NCBI RefSeq assembly: GCF_009363075.1
Contig: NZ_CP045293.1
Span: forward strand, 6,839,681-6,903,680
From: Paenibacillus guangzhouensis
GTDB lineage: Bacteria > Bacillota > Bacilli > Paenibacillales > Paenibacillaceae
Direction of reading: 5' to 3'
Length of the DNA stretch: 64,000 nt
Shown here: positions 33,471 to 42,647 of the stretch, one piece after another
How the letters are laid out: each line of letters starts with the position of its first letter
How positions within the stretch are numbered: the stretch's first letter is position 1
Notes under the pieces: model-generated
What the model saw: the letters and a program-made list of their open reading frames with translations, nothing else
Told to the model about the DNA's origin: nothing
Database searches by the model: none
Made by a program: the position numbers and the translations under genes

Positions 33471-34796
33471 ATGAACGTGGTATGCATTGGTTCCGGCTAC
33501 GTCGGTTCGATAACGGCAGCATCTTTCGCCAAATGGGGGCATCGAACGACGATCGTAGATGTGGACCAGCGCAAAATCGATCTTATCAATGCAGGCAAAA
33601 GCCCCATCTATGAACCCGGGTTAGATACGCTAATCGCTCAGCTTGTTAAGGACGGGTTAGGTAAGCTGACTGCAACAACGTCATATAGCAGCGTTTCTGA
33701 AGCGAATGTCGTAATCATCGCCGTCGGAACCCCTTCGTTGAAAGACGGCACTGCGGATTTGAAATACGTTAAATCGGCTGCGGCAAGTATAGGTACCAAT
33801 CTAAATCCTAATAGGTTTACGGTGATCGTGAACAAATCTACCGTTCCCGTAGGAACGACGGATATGGTAGCTTCAATCATTGAAGATGCCTCAGAATTAA
33901 AAGCGGATGAGAACTTCGCGGTCGTGAGCAATCCTGAATTTTTAAGAGAAGGTTATGCGCTGGAAGACGTATTTGGTCCCGATCGAATCGTCGTTGGATC
34001 GAATCATAAGCGGGCGAGACGAGTGATGAGGCAGATGTATAGCGAGTTATTGAAACATGCACCGAAAGTCAAATATGTCGAAACGGATGTGAAATCGGCT
34101 GAATTGATTAAGTACGCTTCTAACGCTTTCCTGGCCGTGAAAATCAGTTATATTAACGAAATGGCTAGGTTGTGCGAATCACTGGGTGCGAACGTGCTTG
34201 AAATTGCCAAGGGAATGGGGCTTGATTCGCGCATTGGGGACAAATTCCTCCAAGTTTCAAGCGGGTGGAGCGGCAGCTGCTTTCCGAAAGATACGAAGGA
34301 GTTGCTTGCTACAAGTCGGAAATACGGATGTGATCTTAGCATCGTAGAAGCGAGCGTTACATCTAACGAGAGAATGCACCGTTACTGCGTTGAAAAGATA
34401 CAACGTCAGTTAAAAACGTTAAACGGGAAAACGATCGGGATTCTGGGTCTGACATTTAAACCGAATACGGACGATGCGCGTGAAACCCAAGCCCAGTATG
34501 TCATTCGGACGTTGCTCAGGATGGATAGTAAAGTGAATGCGCATGATCCGAAAGGGATGGAAATGTTCCAAATGATGAATGAAGGACTCGCTGTACAGTA
34601 TTGCTTGCAGGCAGAAGAGATAGCTAAACGTGCAGATGCGCTTATTCTGTTGACGCACTGGGAGGAGTACCGGGCGTTAGATTGGACTCGGATTTTTCAC
34701 GCTATGCGAACGCCTTATATTCTGGATACCCGAAATTTTTTGGACGGCAATACACTACGTGCCATCGGCTTTCATTATGAAGGGATAGGTGTGTAA
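33471..34796 (+). CDS. ugd: UDP-glucose 6-dehydrogenase
   Basis: 441 residues from ATG at 33471, six bases after AAGGAGGG; an ATG at 33465 is too close to that site. Blocks in order: MNVVCIGSGYVGSITAASFA (NAD binding), VGTPSLKDGTADL, STVPVGTTDM, VSNPEFLREGYALEDV, the central helix AELIKYASNAFLAVKISYIN, the active-site GWSGSCFPKDTKEL with the nucleophilic Cys, and GLTFKPNTDDARE. The enzyme oxidises UDP-glucose to UDP-glucuronate with two NAD+. Length is normal. The decayed SDR before it suggests that the original locus made UDP-GlcA and a derivative such as UDP-xylose. Confidence 0.93.
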   Translation: MNVVCIGSGYVGSITAASFAKWGHRTTIVDVDQRKIDLINAGKSPIYEPGLDTLIAQLVKDGLGKLTATTSYSSVSEANVVIIAVGTPSLKDGTADLKYVKSAAASIGTNLNPNRFTVIVNKSTVPVGTTDMVASIIEDASELKADENFAVVSNPEFLREGYALEDVFGPDRIVVGSNHKRARRVMRQMYSELLKHAPKVKYVETDVKSAELIKYASNAFLAVKISYINEMARLCESLGANVLEIAKGMGLDSRIGDKFLQVSSGWSGSCFPKDTKELLATSRKYGCDLSIVEASVTSNERMHRYCVEKIQRQLKTLNGKTIGILGLTFKPNTDDARETQAQYVIRTLLRMDSKVNAHDPKGMEMFQMMNEGLAVQYCLQAEEIAKRADALILLTHWEEYRALDWTRIFHAMRTPYILDTRNFLDGNTLRAIGFHYEGIGV

Positions 34797-34907
34797 GTCA
34801 AGGGTCGGACGAGGGTAGCAGTGAAAAAAGATTATTCCAGCAGCCGGATTACATGCAACGATTTATGATGAATAGGGTAAGTTGAAATAGAAGGAACATT
34901 CAAAAAA

Positions 34908-34948
34908 TCGCCGTCCATGCCAACGATGGACGGCAGTATTGTTTTTTT
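34908..34948 (+). terminator. Bidirectional rho-independent terminator
   Basis: GCCGTCCAT at 34910-34918 pairs with ATGGACGGC at 34926-34934. A T run follows on the plus strand (GTTTTTTT), and the complementary A run at 34902-34907 gives a T run on the minus strand. It separates ugd from the convergent gene ending at 34950. Confidence 0.85.
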
Positions 34949-34949
34949 G

Positions 34950-35453
34950 TCACTTTTTTGCTGTATCGTAGATATGAATACATATGGGGTTTACAACAGG
35001 ATACATGTCATCTGGTGAAACAATATAGGCATCAATTTGAATGGATCCGGGCAGCTTAGGGAATTGGCAGTCAATTTGAAGCTCTTTTAACTCGTAATAC
35101 GAACCCGGTGTAAGAAGAATTGGTTTAATCGATCGAATGCGGTATTCGCCAGTCTTTTTGCCATGGGAGACCCAGTCTTCTCTATCAAACGACCAGCCCT
35201 GCTGTGGACCGTTCTTTGTCTTCATGTACACCCCGAATACTTGAATTAAGCTCGGGGATAGTACTTTTCCGCTCAGCTTCCCTATGTTTTCTGGTGAGAT
35301 GTGAATCATGATTTCAGGATTTTCAAGCGTTTCACTGCCTATATTTCGAAAGAATAAGTTCGCATAAATGGAAATACGCTGCATTTCAAAATCGATATCG
35401 GTAAAATGCTGAAAGTACGATTCGATCCCTGCAATTTTGTTCGGTTCATTCAT
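34950..35453 (-). CDS. Unknown beta-rich protein, partner of the propeller/coiled-coil gene
   Basis: 167 residues from ATG at 35453 (AAAGGGA about eight bases upstream; an ATG at 35471 is in frame but has a poorer site). Not recognised. Contents: ESYFQHFTDIDFEMQRISIY, then strand-like segments (NPEIMIHISPENIGKLSG, LIQVFGVYMKTKNG, SYYELKELQIDCQFPK) ending ICIHIYDTAKK. No signal peptide or membrane helix. The layout suggests one beta-sandwich domain. It follows the propeller/coiled-coil gene by 15 bases, so the two are very likely co-transcribed and may work together. Confidence 0.6.
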   Translation of the reverse strand: MNEPNKIAGIESYFQHFTDIDFEMQRISIYANLFFRNIGSETLENPEIMIHISPENIGKLSGKVLSPSLIQVFGVYMKTKNGPQQGWSFDREDWVSHGKKTGEYRIRSIKPILLTPGSYYELKELQIDCQFPKLPGSIQIDAYIVSPDDMYPVVNPICIHIYDTAKK

Positions 35454-35467
35454 CGGTAGATTCCCTT

Positions 35468-36853
35468 TCATTGATTTCGGGTTATTTTAAATAAGAAATG
35501 AACGACTTTATCTTTCACGCTTTTCTTTCTTGCATCATCACGATGATCAAGCGGTACCACATTCGATTGCGCCTCTGTTATGATTTCATTTCTTGTTTGT
35601 ACCGGCGAAAAGACTCTGTTCGATGCAAGGACGAGCGCTTTTTGATCCACATTGGATGTGTGAGTGTGATGAGTAGTCGCTTTGCGTATGGCTAACTCTT
35701 CGTTCAGGATCAAAAGCCGTGCCTTCAGGGCTGCAACATGCTCTTTCCACATTTTTATCGATTGTTCTAGCTGTTGTTGTTCGGATAGAAGCTCCTCTTT
35801 CTGCTTGATCATGGACACAGCAGATGCCATCCAGCGTTCTGTAAACAGCAGAGATTGACGAAAATCTCGATCGGACCTGTATTGATCGATACCGAATCCC
35901 ATTCGTTCGTTTAATCGATGAAGACTGTCTGCGAACCAATAAGGGGTTATGATGCCAAATGAAGGATTCTCCGTGATGGCAATCCATTTCACGAAGGATT
36001 CCGCGTTTTCTGCTTTAAAGGGTCCCCAAGAGCTTGTGGATCGTTGGTAATGAAGCTGATACAAGAGATGATCGGCTACCCATATACATCGAAGCTGTTG
36101 TCCTTCCATGATGAATGTTGCATGCTCCACCTTGACATACGGTATCGTGATTGCACTTTTGGTGCTCGCAAGCATGCGCTGGGCATGATCTAGCTGGTGG
36201 TAAGTGAGATGCAGCCGACCTTGATAGAATTGCAGGATTACGATATGCAATGTTGCATCTACTTCTGACGCTAGGAGCGGGAACAGCCTGCAATGATTAT
36301 TCACTTCCAAGATTGTGAGCGGGTCTAACCATTCTTCTTTGCCATGATCATATTGCAGCAGACAGAACTGTCTGCTGTTCTGAAGGCGAAGCGTATATCC
36401 CAGCGTAGTTGTTTTGTCGTTCATTTGAAGTTGAACTTGTTCAATATGATCCGATTCGATCAATATCGTCGGTTCAGACCAGTGGACTCCTGAGAGTTGT
36501 CTATATTCCACTCGATTTGCATAAATGAGATACAAATGAAGTTGATTTGAGCGGCATCCTAATTGAATATCGGTGACGTCATCTGCATTCCGTTCCATCG
36601 GGTACAATTGGAGTGTATATTTGCGAGGATGCAGAACAGCGTGAATCAACATATTACAATGATCGATATAGACCATGTGAATAAACTGTTGTTCATCTTG
36701 GCATATGCCGAGTCGCTCGGGATTGCCCTCCAGAAACAGCTCGTTCGGATGCTCTTGCAAGCAATGTTCATGAGGAGCAATGACATAACCATGTTCTGTC
36801 GGCTTGATGATGGATAAATGATAACGATTTGCTGCGATATGGTGGATTTTCAT
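35468..36853 (-). CDS. Predicted beta-propeller protein with C-terminal coiled coil, second copy
   Basis: 461 residues from ATG at 36853, six bases after GGGAGGA. Residues 1-300 contain repeated beta blades (QQFIHMVYIDHCNMLIHAVL, NQLHLYLIYANRVEYRQL, ATLHIVILQFYQGRLHLTYH, QLRCIWVADHLLYQLHY). A linker RMGFGIDQYRSD follows, then a coiled coil (KQKEELLSEQQQLEQSIKMW) and a 60-residue basic/polar tail. The order and length match the protein at 28860-30146, although identity is low. Function unknown. It heads a minus-strand pair and lies next to four glycosyltransferase genes. Confidence 0.6.
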   Translation of the reverse strand: MKIHHIAANRYHLSIIKPTEHGYVIAPHEHCLQEHPNELFLEGNPERLGICQDEQQFIHMVYIDHCNMLIHAVLHPRKYTLQLYPMERNADDVTDIQLGCRSNQLHLYLIYANRVEYRQLSGVHWSEPTILIESDHIEQVQLQMNDKTTTLGYTLRLQNSRQFCLLQYDHGKEEWLDPLTILEVNNHCRLFPLLASEVDATLHIVILQFYQGRLHLTYHQLDHAQRMLASTKSAITIPYVKVEHATFIMEGQQLRCIWVADHLLYQLHYQRSTSSWGPFKAENAESFVKWIAITENPSFGIITPYWFADSLHRLNERMGFGIDQYRSDRDFRQSLLFTERWMASAVSMIKQKEELLSEQQQLEQSIKMWKEHVAALKARLLILNEELAIRKATTHHTHTSNVDQKALVLASNRVFSPVQTRNEIITEAQSNVVPLDHRDDARKKSVKDKVVHFLFKITRNQ

Positions 36854-36925
36854 TCGAATTCCTCCCAACCAAGCGAGCTCAAATCAGTTCAATATCATCC
36901 TATTCATGAATCGAACTGCGGAGAA

Positions 36926-38020
36926 CTATAGGGATTGAATGGCTGACACGACATCCTGTGCGGCTTGTTCCGGCGTAAAATGCTGCCGAATGTACTGTTC
37001 AGCTGCTGCACCTTTGGCTTGGGCGGAGGTGTAATGTTCATAGACATAACGCATAATCTCTTTCAAATCAGAGACCGAAGCTTCTGCCCAGAGCTGATCA
37101 CTCTGATAGCCGTCATAATAGGCTTGAGGTTTGACGGGAATGAGTTGGTATGGTATCAGATAACTGTTATCTTTATGAAGAAAATCTGTATGTCCACCCC
37201 ATCCGGTTGCGATCACCGGTAATCCTCGTATAGCCGCCTCCATCATCGGGTAGCCGGCGCCTTCTCCACGGCTCGGCAGTACAAAGGCATGACAGCTTGC
37301 ATATAGTGCCTCCATCTCCACTTCACTGCGAATCTCCAAATCGACATAGACGGGGGCTTGAGGCTCGAGGATATGCAATTTTTGTTTCATTGCTTCAATT
37401 TCTTGAAGTATATTGGGCGAACCTACAGTCTTAATGACAAGTGCCACGTGATCATGCGCAGAGAATGTCTCCCAGTAAGCTTGAAGAAGAAGATCGAACC
37501 CCTTACGTTCAATCCATGAGAATACAGACAGAAAGCGAAATGGAGGGAGATGCATCAGATATGCTGGACGATGCTCCGAGTAAGCGCCTGATTCCGGCTT
37601 GATTAAGCAGGGGCGAACATAGTGCAGCGGCACCCTAACGCCAGATGAATGAAATGCTTCCATGTTATGGCGGCTGGGTAAAAAGACCGAATTCATCTGG
37701 TTTGCCTGTTGCACCCACCCTACTGATATTTTCGATGTTTCCCAATAGGTAAACCCAACCGAAGGATGCAGCTTTCGGCGCCATATTTCCGGAATTTGAT
37801 GGTAGATGTACACTTTGCGCCCAGGTGATTTTCGTTTGGAAATTAAGTGTTGCAGAATAACTTGCTGGTTGCGAGGAAGTTCTACCGCTGGGAGATGGGG
37901 ATCGAACGCTTCCACTTTCACATCGACTCCCAAGGCATGGAGTGACAACACATATTGCCTTGATGCCTTGGCATATCCGGTAAAATCAAATATATTCCCA
38001 ACCCAAATGATTTGCGTCAT
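36926..38020 (-). CDS. GT4 family glycosyltransferase
   Basis: 364 residues; GGGAGGGAAC lies before the ATG. GT-B fold: the N-terminus MTQIIWVGNIFDFTGYAKAS is the same acceptor-loop type as in the genes at 39949 and 44632 (F[ED].[TS]GY.[KN].S/N). The donor half has RFLSVFSWIERKGFDLLLQA and the retaining signature PSRGEGAGYPMMEAAIRGL, followed by ATGWGGHTDFLH. The shared WGG.[TV][DE]F block groups it with those two genes as paralogues. Donor unknown. Confidence 0.85.
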   Translation of the reverse strand: MTQIIWVGNIFDFTGYAKASRQYVLSLHALGVDVKVEAFDPHLPAVELPRNQQVILQHLISKRKSPGRKVYIYHQIPEIWRRKLHPSVGFTYWETSKISVGWVQQANQMNSVFLPSRHNMEAFHSSGVRVPLHYVRPCLIKPESGAYSEHRPAYLMHLPPFRFLSVFSWIERKGFDLLLQAYWETFSAHDHVALVIKTVGSPNILQEIEAMKQKLHILEPQAPVYVDLEIRSEVEMEALYASCHAFVLPSRGEGAGYPMMEAAIRGLPVIATGWGGHTDFLHKDNSYLIPYQLIPVKPQAYYDGYQSDQLWAEASVSDLKEIMRYVYEHYTSAQAKGAAAEQYIRQHFTPEQAAQDVVSAIQSL

Positions 38021-38081
38021 GGTGGTTCCCTCCCTACCTCAGAGTGTATTTGTCAGATATGAGAATTAGAAGGAACAACGC

Positions 38082-38120
38082 AAAAAACTCGCTTTCCGCT
38101 AGGTAAGCGTGAAGCGAGTT
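38082..38120 (-). terminator. Rho-independent terminator for the minus-strand glycosyltransferase run
   Basis: On the minus strand AACTCGCTT pairs with AAGCGAGTT and is followed by TTTTGCG. It lies about 25 bases beyond the stop of the gene at 38144-39169. Confidence 0.75.
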
Positions 38121-38143
38121 GACGAACAGTTCTGTGCCCGTAG

Positions 38144-39169
38144 TTAGGCGCCAAATTGGCGAAGCGTGTGCTGTAATCGATGCATAACCTCGGTCCAGTT
38201 GTAGGTCTTAGCCGTTTCCAGACCGTTCTTCGCTATATACTCGGCAAACCCCCGGTCTGTTAGCACACGGATGATGCCTCGTGCTACAGCTTCGATATCA
38301 CCTTTTTCAACTAGCACGCAGTTCCATCCGTCTTTGCAGAATTCCTCATTGCCTTCCGCTTTGGTAGTTACGACCGGTGCTCCGCAGGCCATCGCTTCCA
38401 GAATTGGAAGCCCGAATCCTTCATGCATGGAAGTCTGAACGAACACGCCACAATTGGCATAGAGGTAGGCAACGCCAGGGTCATCCTGATGTGAGAAATG
38501 CATCGTAGGTATGCCGAATAGGTGAGGCCTCTCGGTGCCAAATGTTACCATAGATGCCTGTCGAACATGTCGCATGACGAGTTTCATCGCTTGGACTGTA
38601 ACTTGGAATCCTTTCAAATGTTGACTTTTACGGCTGCAGGCGAGCACGCGAAATGGATCATAATCGTGGGTACGATTCGGTTTGTAAATATCTTGGTCCA
38701 CGGCAATAGAGATGTTGGTCGCTTGTTTCTGGAACCGCTCCAACAGCTGATTTGTCGTCCAGTTCGCAATGGTCAATATATTCACGGGTGCTCGATAGGT
38801 TTCTAGCACTCTAGCCTGCATTTCTGGTGATTGTGGGTAATAGCTTTCCTCTATATCTTGCACGAGGTAGAGCGGGACGCCAGTTCCGCCTTGGTTTGGG
38901 TCGCAACTGTACCAGACCGTGGGGAGAGTTTTCCACCAAGTAGCGATTTTAATTGCATTTATTTGCTTTAATTCCTTCAGCATCGCAGGGTAGTTCGGAA
39001 AACTTCGTACCGGGACTTTCAATGGATACCAGTTCGGGTGTTGGTCAAGCGCAAACACCTGTACTTTCATGCCGGCATCGTGCAGTCGGTTCGCTTGCTC
39101 GAGGACATTCTTAATGCCGCCGGCAAGACCGATTACTTCTAGCACATAGATAATTTCAAGTTTACTCAT
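38144..39169 (-). CDS. GT4 family glycosyltransferase
   Basis: 341 residues, starting three bases after the stop of the gene at 39173. N-terminus MSKLEIIYVLEVIGLAGGIK is the glycine-rich acceptor loop. Further blocks are YLVQDIEESYYPQSPE, VLACSRKSQHLKGFQVTV (donor half start), VTFGTERPHLFG, and the retaining EX7E signature TSMHEGFGLPILEAMACG with APVVTTKAEGNEEF. The VQDIEE.YYP block is typical of rhamnan or heptosyl-type GT4 enzymes. Cytoplasmic; donor unknown. Last gene of the minus-strand run before a terminator. Confidence 0.85.
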   Translation of the reverse strand: MSKLEIIYVLEVIGLAGGIKNVLEQANRLHDAGMKVQVFALDQHPNWYPLKVPVRSFPNYPAMLKELKQINAIKIATWWKTLPTVWYSCDPNQGGTGVPLYLVQDIEESYYPQSPEMQARVLETYRAPVNILTIANWTTNQLLERFQKQATNISIAVDQDIYKPNRTHDYDPFRVLACSRKSQHLKGFQVTVQAMKLVMRHVRQASMVTFGTERPHLFGIPTMHFSHQDDPGVAYLYANCGVFVQTSMHEGFGLPILEAMACGAPVVTTKAEGNEEFCKDGWNCVLVEKGDIEAVARGIIRVLTDRGFAEYIAKNGLETAKTYNWTEVMHRLQHTLRQFGA

Positions 39170-39172
39170 TAT

Positions 39173-39928
39173 TTAGAATCGAACCCCCATCCATTTAGAC
39201 CAAAACGTATTTTTCGACTCCAGTTCCTTTCTACGCCAGTAAGGATTTTTATTGGCGGGTGTCGTGCCTCGCGTTTGGCCTTCCAAGTGTATGGCATTGG
39301 CAGTACCGCAGTATATAACTCTCCAGCCATGCTGTTTCGCACGGTAACACAAATCAATATCTTCATAAGCAATGTAATATTCTTCGGACATCATACCGAT
39401 GTGCTGAAACAGTTCCTTATGGATCAGCATAAGCGCTCCGGTAACAGCATTAGCATCTTCAACAGCAAGTGCAGGAGGATGATTACCCGGAAGGAAGCGG
39501 TAGCGGTGATCGAAATTTCCCCTGCCCGAATAGTAGACGCCTCCGTGCTGTATCGTATGATTCGAGTAGAGAAGTCTTGCACCTACAATCCCAACCTTTG
39601 GTGTCGATTGGATCGTATGAATCATGGGGGCAAGCCAACCCTGCTCATGGAAGACGATGTCATTGTTAACGAGGAGTACGTACTGTCCCTGGGCTTCTCG
39701 GATCCCGGCATTCACCGTAGCGCTAAATCCGCTGTTAGACGGTTTAAGAATGCACTTGATCGACGCAGTATTAGCCCATTCTTTTAAAGCCTGCTGAATG
39801 TGACTTGGACTTCCGTCATCTACAATGATGATTTCATAAGGTGTTTCCGATACGGTCTGTATGAAGCTGTGATAACATTGTTTCACCAAGTCAACTTGAT
39901 TGAAGGTTGGGATAATGACACTGATCAT
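39173..39928 (-). CDS. GT2 family glycosyltransferase
   Basis: 251 residues. Motifs: ISVIIPTFNQVDLVKQCYHS, IIIVDDGSPSHIQQ, NSGFSATVNAGIREA, LLVNNDIVFHE (metal site), GIVGARLLYSNHTIQHGGV and EEYYIAYEDIDLCYRAKQHG with the catalytic ED pair. The LLYSNHTIQHGG block marks the GT2 group often seen in O-antigen and S-layer glycan clusters. The C-terminus ends in a region (QTRGTTPANKNPYWRRKE) usual for this group. It lies between two GT4 genes and is coupled to both by short spacers. Confidence 0.87.
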   Translation of the reverse strand: MISVIIPTFNQVDLVKQCYHSFIQTVSETPYEIIIVDDGSPSHIQQALKEWANTASIKCILKPSNSGFSATVNAGIREAQGQYVLLVNNDIVFHEQGWLAPMIHTIQSTPKVGIVGARLLYSNHTIQHGGVYYSGRGNFDHRYRFLPGNHPPALAVEDANAVTGALMLIHKELFQHIGMMSEEYYIAYEDIDLCYRAKQHGWRVIYCGTANAIHLEGQTRGTTPANKNPYWRRKELESKNTFWSKWMGVRF

Positions 39929-39948
39929 GTACAGAACTCCTTCATGAG

Positions 39949-41058
39949 TTACCTTGAAATTTCGAGCAATCGATGAAGCATGTTCGCGGCGCTATGTTTC
40001 CATGAATAACGCTGCGTAATGGTTTGTCTACCGGCTTGTGCCTTCATCGCTGCTTCGTTTGGATGGGTATAGACATAACGTATTAACTGCTTAAGATGAT
40101 TTTTATTTGGAATGGCCCAGAGTAAGCGAGGATTGTTTGAACTTGCATGTACGAACCCTTGGACAGAAATCATGTAACCGTTTGTTTCATTGAGAAAATC
40201 GAGATGGGCTGACCAATTTGTCGTAATGACAGGAAGTCCCGTCGCCATCGCTTCCATAACGGTTAGACTCCAACCTTCTCCACGCGTTGGAAGGACATAA
40301 CAGTTGGCGCTATTATAGAGTGCTGCAAGCTCTTCTTCCGTCCAGCTTTGGACGGAGGACAGCAATATGACGTGAGCAATGTCTTGAACTCCGATGCTCG
40401 AAGCGATTTGTTCAATGTACTTCTGTTGTACCGCGATTTCGTCTTCCGAAGATGCGCGTGTTTTGATGATGAGGCAGACGTCTTCGGAAGCTGTGAATTC
40501 TTCGAGAAATGCAGAGACCAGCGTATCAATCCCTTTACGTCCATCAAAGGAACAGACGCTTAGAAAAGAATAACTGCGTTGGCCTGGTATCGATAAGGGG
40601 GCTTTGCCAGGGGTGAACATGGACGTATCCACACCGTATGGCATCACTCGAATTTTATGCGGCAGGACCCCGCTCTTGATAAAGGTTACACGGTTAAATT
40701 CAGAAGGGACCCAAATTTCATCCATCATATTGCATCGTTTGGACCAAGTAATCGGGATTCGACTGCATTCAAACATGGTCATGCCGATGCAATACGATGA
40801 GTCTCTTCTCGTAAAGTAAGCTGCAGGATAATGGAAAAACGAAAGATGACGCTCGGGAAGCGGGGTGTATACCAGCGAGTTAAGAAGCGATTCCTGCTCA
40901 TTGCCAAGAGGAACTCTAACCACTTCATGATGTATTGGCGTATAACGAACTCGAACGCCGTGCTGAATCCATTCTGATATGATATGTCGGTTTGCCTTGG
41001 CATACCCTGTCGGTTCAAACATAGTCCCAATATTGTTGATGAACGGTAGATTTTCCAT
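39949..41058 (-). CDS. GT4 family glycosyltransferase
   Basis: 369 residues, first gene of the three-gene minus-strand run; GGGAG lies before the ATG. N-terminal loop NIGTMFEPTGYAKANRH, then MTMFECSRIPITWSKRCNMM and DEIWVPSEFNRVTFIKSGV, donor-half start YSFLSVCSFDGRKGIDTLV, and the retaining signature PTRGEGWSLTVMEAMATGL with TTNWSAHLDF. The blocks MFE..RIP..W and DE[IW]WVPS.FN..TF are shared closely with the GT4 at 44632, so these are paralogues on opposite strands. Donor unknown. Confidence 0.87.
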   Translation of the reverse strand: MENLPFINNIGTMFEPTGYAKANRHIISEWIQHGVRVRYTPIHHEVVRVPLGNEQESLLNSLVYTPLPERHLSFFHYPAAYFTRRDSSYCIGMTMFECSRIPITWSKRCNMMDEIWVPSEFNRVTFIKSGVLPHKIRVMPYGVDTSMFTPGKAPLSIPGQRSYSFLSVCSFDGRKGIDTLVSAFLEEFTASEDVCLIIKTRASSEDEIAVQQKYIEQIASSIGVQDIAHVILLSSVQSWTEEELAALYNSANCYVLPTRGEGWSLTVMEAMATGLPVITTNWSAHLDFLNETNGYMISVQGFVHASSNNPRLLWAIPNKNHLKQLIRYVYTHPNEAAMKAQAGRQTITQRYSWKHSAANMLHRLLEISR

Positions 41059-41265
41059 CTAACAAACTCCCTGCTGTCGGAAATGCTATCCATAATCGAT
41101 CTTGATGTTATTTACATATGTAATCATGGGTTAAAAGGACACGGCATTTTGGTTTAATATCTTTTTCTAATAGGAATACACGCCCTCACCTTCATGAACA
41201 ACCATGACATAATCTATTAGTATACATTTGCCATCTGTCACAATACCTAGAGAGAAGGGATAGGG

Positions 41266-42480
41266 ATGCTCATCTATGGTACCGAGCGCATGAAGAAGAG
41301 TCAGATTAGACCTTGGTATTGTATGAAGAATACAAAAGTATGGAAGAGCAGCAAAATAAAATCATGCCAAGTAACGGTAAGAAAAGAGGATCAATCGATT
41401 GGCAAGACAAATTCTACGATTACATGGATCCCCGTAAAAAAAGCAAAAAAAAGAAAAAAGAATCGTGTAGAATGCAAAGGAGCTTTTATTCCGTCCCTAG
41501 CTGTTCATAAGTTATGTAAGTCTATTACTGCTCCCTCAAAGCGTTCATGTTACCGAAAAAAATCAAAGAAGAAAGTCTATAAATCCAAAATAAAAAAGAG
41601 ACGTATACCTAAGTATATGGCTTTAAGCCAGAATTCGTTCCCGAGTTCTCCTACAGTTCCACCTGCAGCTTTGAACGTTATAACCCCCGACTTTGGAAGG
41701 CCTGCAACCAATCTTGTTGTGCCAACAAGTTCGCCGTCAGATCTGAGCATGCAGGAACCGTTGGCTATAGCGCCTGAAATCCCTCCTGGTCATCCTAGTC
41801 CTGCAACCGTTCCATTCATAGAGTCCTTTGTTCGGACAACTAACGCTTTCCACCAACCTGTTTATATTCAAGCCCCCAAAATTCTTGCCAAAATCAAGGT
41901 TCCCGTCTGCATTCACGCAGAGGTTTCTTTTGATCACCCTGTATTGGAAATCATGCGGGAATCCGAAAGCGTGGTTCTCAACGAATGTCATTTGGTGGCC
42001 ATTCACACTCAAGATTGCTTCGTTAATGAAGGAAAATTATTTATTGAGGGATGTATTGTGACGAACATGGAGTATGCTGCGGCTGAAGTATTGTCAGACC
42101 AAGGAATTAGAGGAGATATCTATCATACTTCGGCGCGGATTCCTTTTACATGCTGCACTCATATCAACTTTAATGAAGGGAATGAGCCAGTTCTTGCAGC
42201 ACAAGGAAACGCTTCATCTCTATTTATTAATTCGAAACATCAAGGACCTGAGCCGCATCTTAACTATTTCTCGAACCAAGCGGTATATAATCAACAGCCA
42301 TATTGCGAGCTCGTCAGTTATACGATCGATGAGCTTGTACAAGGAAAAGGAATGGTAAGGTCTGATGAATGCTGCGGTGAGAAGACTTTCAAGGTACTAA
42401 CGAAACATATTGTTCTGCATCTTATGATTGAAGTGTTGCAGGTTCAGCAAGTTCAATTGGACTGCCAGAAGCTATTGTAA
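41266..42480 (+). CDS. Exosporium-like protein (BC_2427-type) with long Lys-rich N-terminus
   Basis: 404 residues; AGAAGGGATAGGG precedes the ATG. Residues 1-115 are rich in Lys, Arg, Cys and Ser (KKAKKRKKNR, YRKKSKKKVYKSKIKKRR), and residues 120-190 are a Pro/Ser/Thr linker. From about residue 210 it matches the protein at 42648: KIKVPVCIHAEVSFDHPVLE, LNECHLVAI, GKLFIEGCI, CELVSYTID and HIVLHLMIEVLQVQQVQL. I link this domain to the Bacillus cereus BC_2427 family of exosporium proteins; that link is from memory. An overlapping frame at 41313-41510 also looks protein-like, so a frameshift in the A-rich stretch near 41435-41460 is possible and the N-terminus is uncertain. Confidence 0.65.
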   Translation: MLIYGTERMKKSQIRPWYCMKNTKVWKSSKIKSCQVTVRKEDQSIGKTNSTITWIPVKKAKKRKKNRVECKGAFIPSLAVHKLCKSITAPSKRSCYRKKSKKKVYKSKIKKRRIPKYMALSQNSFPSSPTVPPAALNVITPDFGRPATNLVVPTSSPSDLSMQEPLAIAPEIPPGHPSPATVPFIESFVRTTNAFHQPVYIQAPKILAKIKVPVCIHAEVSFDHPVLEIMRESESVVLNECHLVAIHTQDCFVNEGKLFIEGCIVTNMEYAAAEVLSDQGIRGDIYHTSARIPFTCCTHINFNEGNEPVLAAQGNASSLFINSKHQGPEPHLNYFSNQAVYNQQPYCELVSYTIDELVQGKGMVRSDECCGEKTFKVLTKHIVLHLMIEVLQVQQVQLDCQKLL

Positions 42481-42647
42481 AAATGGGGAGGTTAATCGGG
42501 ACAAAGCACGGATGCATAACCTTCTGGACCCTAATATAAATAGTATAAAGACATGAAGGGGGGGATCAAATAAGCCACCTGCGAGATGTCCAGACCCTAT
42601 CATGTTAAAAAAAAGCATTAAGCTTACTATTAGAGGAGGTTGCATCT

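Noticed and set aside
39275..39787. 170-codon plus-strand frame under the GT2 and GT4 genes
   Set aside because: Antisense to two genes with complete glycosyltransferase motifs, and no ribosome binding site.
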